Part shown: positions 60,869 to 64,000 of the stretch, one piece after another | How positions within the stretch are numbered: the first letter of the stretch is position 1 | Layout of the letters: each line of letters starts with the position of its first letter | Assembly: GCA_027339745.1 (NCBI GenBank) | Contig: DAHWNW010000001.1 | Location: 62,001 to 126,000 of the forward strand | DNA length: 64,000 bases | Reading direction: 5' to 3' | From: Nitrososphaerota archaeon | GTDB lineage: Archaea; Thermoproteota; Nitrososphaeria; Nitrososphaerales; Gagatemarchaeaceae | Notes under the pieces: model-generated | What the model saw: the letters and a program-made list of their open reading frames with translations, nothing else | The model's database searches: none | Told to the model about the DNA's origin: nothing | Program-made: the position numbers and the translations under genes

Positions 60869-62271
60869 TCCTTTCTTCCGACTACGGATACCTTGATGTG
60901 GTTCGTCGTCCCCTTGACCCCCGGGGTCCCAGAAATCACCACTATCAGGTCCCCCTTCCGTGCGAGCCCGAGCTCCTCGGCGGCTGCGTCCGCCCTGCCA
61001 AAGAGCCAGTCGACCGTCTTGGCTTGCCTCGTCACGATGGAGACCACGCCGCGGTACAAGCTGAGCCACCGGGCGACCTGGGCGCTGGAGCAGATCGCGA
61101 CTATGGGTTGGCTGGGCCTGTTCATCGAGACCCTGCGGGCCGTCGACCCGGTCTGGGTGGGGGCGACGATGGCCTTCGCCCCGACGTAGTCAGCCAATCT
61201 GCAGGCAGCACGCGCGATGGCGGGCCCGGTCTCATGCGTCGTAGGAGAAAGGGGCGGGACTTCGTATGTGTGCGGGGACCTCTCGGTCGTCCGAGCTATC
61301 CTGTCTAGCATCTTCACAGCCTCCACCGGGTACTTTCCTACTGTCGTCTCGTCTGAAAGCATCACGGCGTCAGTCCCCTCGAGGATCGCGGTCGAGACAT
61401 CGGTCACCTCCGCCCTGCTTGGGACGGGGGAGCTCACCATGCTCACGAGCATCTGGGTGGCAACGATCACCGGCTTTGCCGCGTCGTTGCACTTGGTGAT
61501 TATCCTCTTCTGGATCTCAGGGACAGTCTCGATCGGGACCTCGATCCCCAGGTCTCCCCTGGCCACCATGATGCCGTCGGACTCGGCCAGGATTGAATCG
61601 AACGCCTTCACAGCCTCCATCTTCTCTATCTTGGCGATGAGCATGGGCCCGTCCTGGGGGAGGAGCCTCCTAATCGAACGGAGGTCGGAGGCGGACCTGA
61701 CGAACGAGGCCGCCACGAAGTCCACCTTCTGCCTGACCCCGAACTGGAGGTGCGTTTGATCTGTCTTGGTCGGATAGGCTATCTCGAGCTTGACGCCCGG
61801 AGCGTTGACCCCCTTCCCCGAGCTCAGGACGCCGCCAGCCAGGACGGTGCATGCGACGGAGCTGTGTGAGGCGGCGTCCACCCTGAGCCTAATGACGCCG
61901 TCGGCGAGGTGGAGGGTGTCCCCCTTTTCAAGAGAACCGAGGAGCGGAGGGTAGTTCACAGGTATCCTGTGCGAGTCGCCCTCTGCGTCTGACGCGTCAA
62001 GGACCACCGCAGAACCCTGGGCTAGCTCGGCCGACCCGTTCGCCATCTTCCCCACCCTTATCTTCGGACCGGGGAGGTCCTGGAGGATGGCCACCGTCTT
62101 CCCGTACCGCCTCGCCTCCGCCCGGATAGTGCGGATCTCATTGAGGTGGCTCTCCTTGTCCCCGTGGGAGAAGTTTATCCTGAACACGTCGACCAGGCCC
62201 ACGAGTTTCCTCACGGTTTCAGGCACGCTACTTGCGGGGCCTATCGTCACGACGATCTTGGTCTTCCTCAA
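60865..62271 (-). CDS. pyk: Pyruvate kinase
   Basis: The 468-residue protein has KIVVTIGPAS, FRINFSHGD, LQDLPGPKIRVG, the catalytic-lysine region PMLIAKIEKMEAV, and IMVARGDLGIEVP. It transfers phosphate from phosphoenolpyruvate to ADP at the end of glycolysis. The MLESM motif reads MLVSMV, so the Glu is Val; a minor variation. No C-terminal PEP-utiliser domain. TTG start, with a TATA-like ACTTTATTCC about 37 bases upstream. Confidence 0.95.
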   Translation of the reverse strand: MRKTKIVVTIGPASSVPETVRKLVGLVDVFRINFSHGDKESHLNEIRTIRAEARRYGKTVAILQDLPGPKIRVGKMANGSAELAQGSAVVLDASDAEGDSHRIPVNYPPLLGSLEKGDTLHLADGVIRLRVDAASHSSVACTVLAGGVLSSGKGVNAPGVKLEIAYPTKTDQTHLQFGVRQKVDFVAASFVRSASDLRSIRRLLPQDGPMLIAKIEKMEAVKAFDSILAESDGIMVARGDLGIEVPIETVPEIQKRIITKCNDAAKPVIVATQMLVSMVSSPVPSRAEVTDVSTAILEGTDAVMLSDETTVGKYPVEAVKMLDRIARTTERSPHTYEVPPLSPTTHETGPAIARAACRLADYVGAKAIVAPTQTGSTARRVSMNRPSQPIVAICSSAQVARWLSLYRGVVSIVTRQAKTVDWLFGRADAAAEELGLARKGDLIVVISGTPGVKGTTNHIKVSVVGRKD

Positions 62272-62353
62272 CTCGGGGCGGCCGTTCCCCTGGGCCGGAG
62301 TGGAATAAAGTTAGGCCCGGCCTGGTCGGTCTCTCTAGGCGGGAGACGCGCGG

Positions 62354-62914
62354 TCAGTTAATCGGGGCGCGTCCCGCCTTGCGCCTGTTGGAAGCGCTCC
62401 ACGCGATCAGAGCGAGCACCAGGATGTCGAAGAGCGTGAGCCCGATGGGGCGGGTGAGGTAGGTCAGCCCTGCGTCGAACACGAAGATCGGCCCGATGGT
62501 CAGCCTCTGCCTCACTTCGGACTGGAGCGACGCCCTGCTCTCGTAGGACATCTCGTCTCTGTACTCCCTGAGGATGAAGTTGATCAAAAAGGCCCAGACT
62601 ATGATGATCATACCAACCACCCCCGCGATGAACGAAGTCCCTCCGAGTTTCAGGGTGAAAGGGATGAGAGAGATCAGTATCAGGATGAAGATGTCCAGGA
62701 TTGGGAAGTTCATGGTCTTCGGCGGGTAGGCGAGCCTGTCAACGACGTATCCCCACCAGAACCAGATGACGATGATGTTTGTGAAGATGTACGACACCAC
62801 CGAGTTGAGGTCGAAGGTCGCGACGAAGGTCGTAGTGAAAGCGAGAGAGATGGCGACGACCATGGTCGCCAGCTCGAGCACGAGGACGTTGATCGTCTGT
62901 TTGTCTTGCGCCAA
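62354..62914 (-). CDS. Polytopic membrane protein of unknown function
   Basis: The 186-residue protein has about five membrane helices. IIVIWFWWGYVVDRLAYPPKTM lies in helix 2 and its loop, and IPFTLKLGGTSFIAG in the third to fourth helix. It loosely recalls TMEM175-like channels (DUF1211), but the FSD motif is missing. A cytoplasmic-looking REYRDEMSYESRASLQSEVRQ stretch separates the last helices. TTG start, 21 bases after the MFS gene on the same strand, so the two may be co-transcribed. Confidence 0.6.
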   Translation of the reverse strand: MAQDKQTINVLVLELATMVVAISLAFTTTFVATFDLNSVVSYIFTNIIVIWFWWGYVVDRLAYPPKTMNFPILDIFILILISLIPFTLKLGGTSFIAGVVGMIIIVWAFLINFILREYRDEMSYESRASLQSEVRQRLTIGPIFVFDAGLTYLTRPIGLTLFDILVLALIAWSASNRRKAGRAPIN

Positions 62915-62935
62915 GCCTTGTCCTCTGCTAAAGCC

Positions 62936-64000
62936 TCAGCCAGGGCGGGGGTCGGTGGCAGGCCCCCGCGCCCCAGACGTCTCCCCGACGGGGTGTCCTG
63001 TCGCCTCCGTGGGCATCTCGGGCTCTTTGCGCTCGTCATAGTGGATGTAAGTGCTTCCCCGGAGCGCCGAGGCGACGGCGGCTGCGATCGAGAGGACGCC
63101 TCCGATGTAGAAGGTCAACCTGAGCGCCGACATGAATGCAGGGGCTATGGCTGTCGGGAAGAAATCCTTGCCCGTCAGATACGCCAGAGTCGCCGGCGGG
63201 ATGGACGACGTCAGAGAAGACGAGGCGACGCTTAGGGTCGACGCGACAGGGTTGTAACCGAGGAAGGCGGCGAAGAGCGCGTTGGTCGGAGGGATCCGTT
63301 CGAATGTAGACGCCAGCTGCGGGACTCCCGCGGAGCTAAGGGCGTTCCCCAGCGCCCCGGGGAGCGAAGCCGCAAGCGCGATGAGGACTATCGAGAAGAA
63401 GATCCCAAGGCTCGCGGTCTGCCCCACGTTCTGGATCGTCGCCCTCATCCCCGAGGCGGCCCCCCTCTGCTCGGCCGGGGACGCATTCATAATCGCGGCC
63501 GTGTTGGGGGCCGCGAACATCCCTCCTCCGAGCCCCATCACGAAGATTATAGCCGCAAACTCAGGGAAGGCGAAGTCGTATGGGAGGAACGAGAGGAGGA
63601 TGAACGTGACGCCGGTTATCACCATCCCCATCGTCGCAAGGAACCTCGCCCCTCTCTTGTCTGCGATTCGACCGCTTATCGGGCCCATCGCCACGAAGCC
63701 CACGAGCATCGGAGTGATGTAGATTCCCGACCAGAAAGGGGTCGACTGGTAGGAGTATCCGTGCAGAGGGAGCCAGATGCCCTGGAGCAGTATTATGAGC
63801 ATCAGCTGCACCCCGCCCCTCCCGATCGCCGCCAGGAGCCCCGCGAAGTTACCGGCGCTGAAGGCCTGGTTCTTGAAGAGCACGAGCTTGAACATAGGGT
63901 CCTCGACCTTAGCTTCGATGAATGGGAACGCGACGAGCCAGGCAGCCCCCAGGGACAGGGCGCCAATGACCCAGGGGTTCCCCCACCCCATGTCGGATGA
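62936..64000 (-). CDS. MFS transporter, DHA2-type, 5' partial (C-terminal half)
   Basis: The frame is open to the window edge, so only the C-terminal part is seen (about 354 residues, roughly seven helices). GPISGRIADKRGARFLATMGM is the second MFS motif-A loop. GLGGGMFAAPNTAAIMNASPAEQRGAASGMRATIQNVGQ is the family stretch also present in the 47 kb exporter. The tail is hydrophilic and Pro/Glu-rich. It probably exports drugs or metabolites. Confidence 0.8.
   Translation of the reverse strand, partial: SSDMGWGNPWVIGALSLGAAWLVAFPFIEAKVEDPMFKLVLFKNQAFSAGNFAGLLAAIGRGGVQLMLIILLQGIWLPLHGYSYQSTPFWSGIYITPMLVGFVAMGPISGRIADKRGARFLATMGMVITGVTFILLSFLPYDFAFPEFAAIIFVMGLGGGMFAAPNTAAIMNASPAEQRGAASGMRATIQNVGQTASLGIFFSIVLIALAASLPGALGNALSSAGVPQLASTFERIPPTNALFAAFLGYNPVASTLSVASSSLTSSIPPATLAYLTGKDFFPTAIAPAFMSALRLTFYIGGVLSIAAAVASALRGSTYIHYDERKEPEMPTEATGHPVGETSGARGPATDPRPG

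Overview
The window is a gene-dense, GC-rich archaeal chromosome segment. TATA-like boxes lie about 25-30 bases before many starts, GTG and TTG starts are common, and few genes have Shine-Dalgarno sites. The gene content is archaeal: RNA polymerase H-B-A with L30e, NusA, S12 and S7; elongation factor 1A; an archaeal ATP-dependent DNA ligase; a Hef/FANCM-type helicase. RNA polymerase subunit A is one 1262-residue chain instead of separate A' and A'' proteins, a known mark of Thaumarchaeota (Nitrososphaerota). I infer a member of that lineage. No ammonia-oxidation gene is visible, so a non-nitrifying branch is possible, but this window cannot settle it.

Layout. 1-4.3 kb: RimI-like acetyltransferase, DNA ligase, prepilin peptidase, a thymidylate-kinase-like protein and an inositol-monophosphatase-family enzyme. 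4.4-15.3 kb: a surface-glycan locus with three GT2-type glycosyltransferases, a nucleotide-sugar dehydrogenase, an AsnB-type amidotransferase, two paralogous sulfotransferases, a flippase and a NodB-type deacetylase. Together these could make and export a sulfated, uronic-acid-containing and perhaps amidated glycan. 15.5-28.5 kb: small membrane proteins, a hemerythrin-like protein, a thioesterase, EF1A, a deazaflavin-dependent reductase, an amidohydrolase, an M20 peptidase, a YcaQ-family protein, a toroid-fold protein and an alpha/beta hydrolase. 29.1-33.6 kb: a purine cluster (IMP dehydrogenase, fused GMP synthase, adenosine-deaminase family) and a hydrolase-fold protein lacking the nucleophilic serine.

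33.7-43 kb: the minus-strand transcription and translation operon rpoH-rpoB-rpoA-rpl30e-nusA-rps12-rps7. 43.2-51 kb: branched-chain aminotransferase, aconitase, an MFS exporter and a divergent YyaL/DUF255 protein around a shared palindrome. 50.9-55.5 kb: the KdpABC potassium pump and a stand-alone Lrp-type RAM domain. 55.6-58.6 kb: a membrane protein, tRNA-Leu, a second (AlkZ-like) glycosylase-family gene with different base composition, and a decayed GrpB gene. 58.7-64 kb: VKOR, a nuclease-less Hef helicase, pyruvate kinase, a membrane protein and an MFS transporter cut by the window end.

The observations I consider most worth following are: a perfect 122-bp repeat shared by two otherwise diverged sulfotransferase genes (probable gene conversion); rpoH, which appears to lack any conventional start codon and has a well-placed Shine-Dalgarno before AUA; paired dyad operators at 19.94-20.0 kb; the divergent palindrome at 48.48 kb; and the tRNA-Leu-associated segment.
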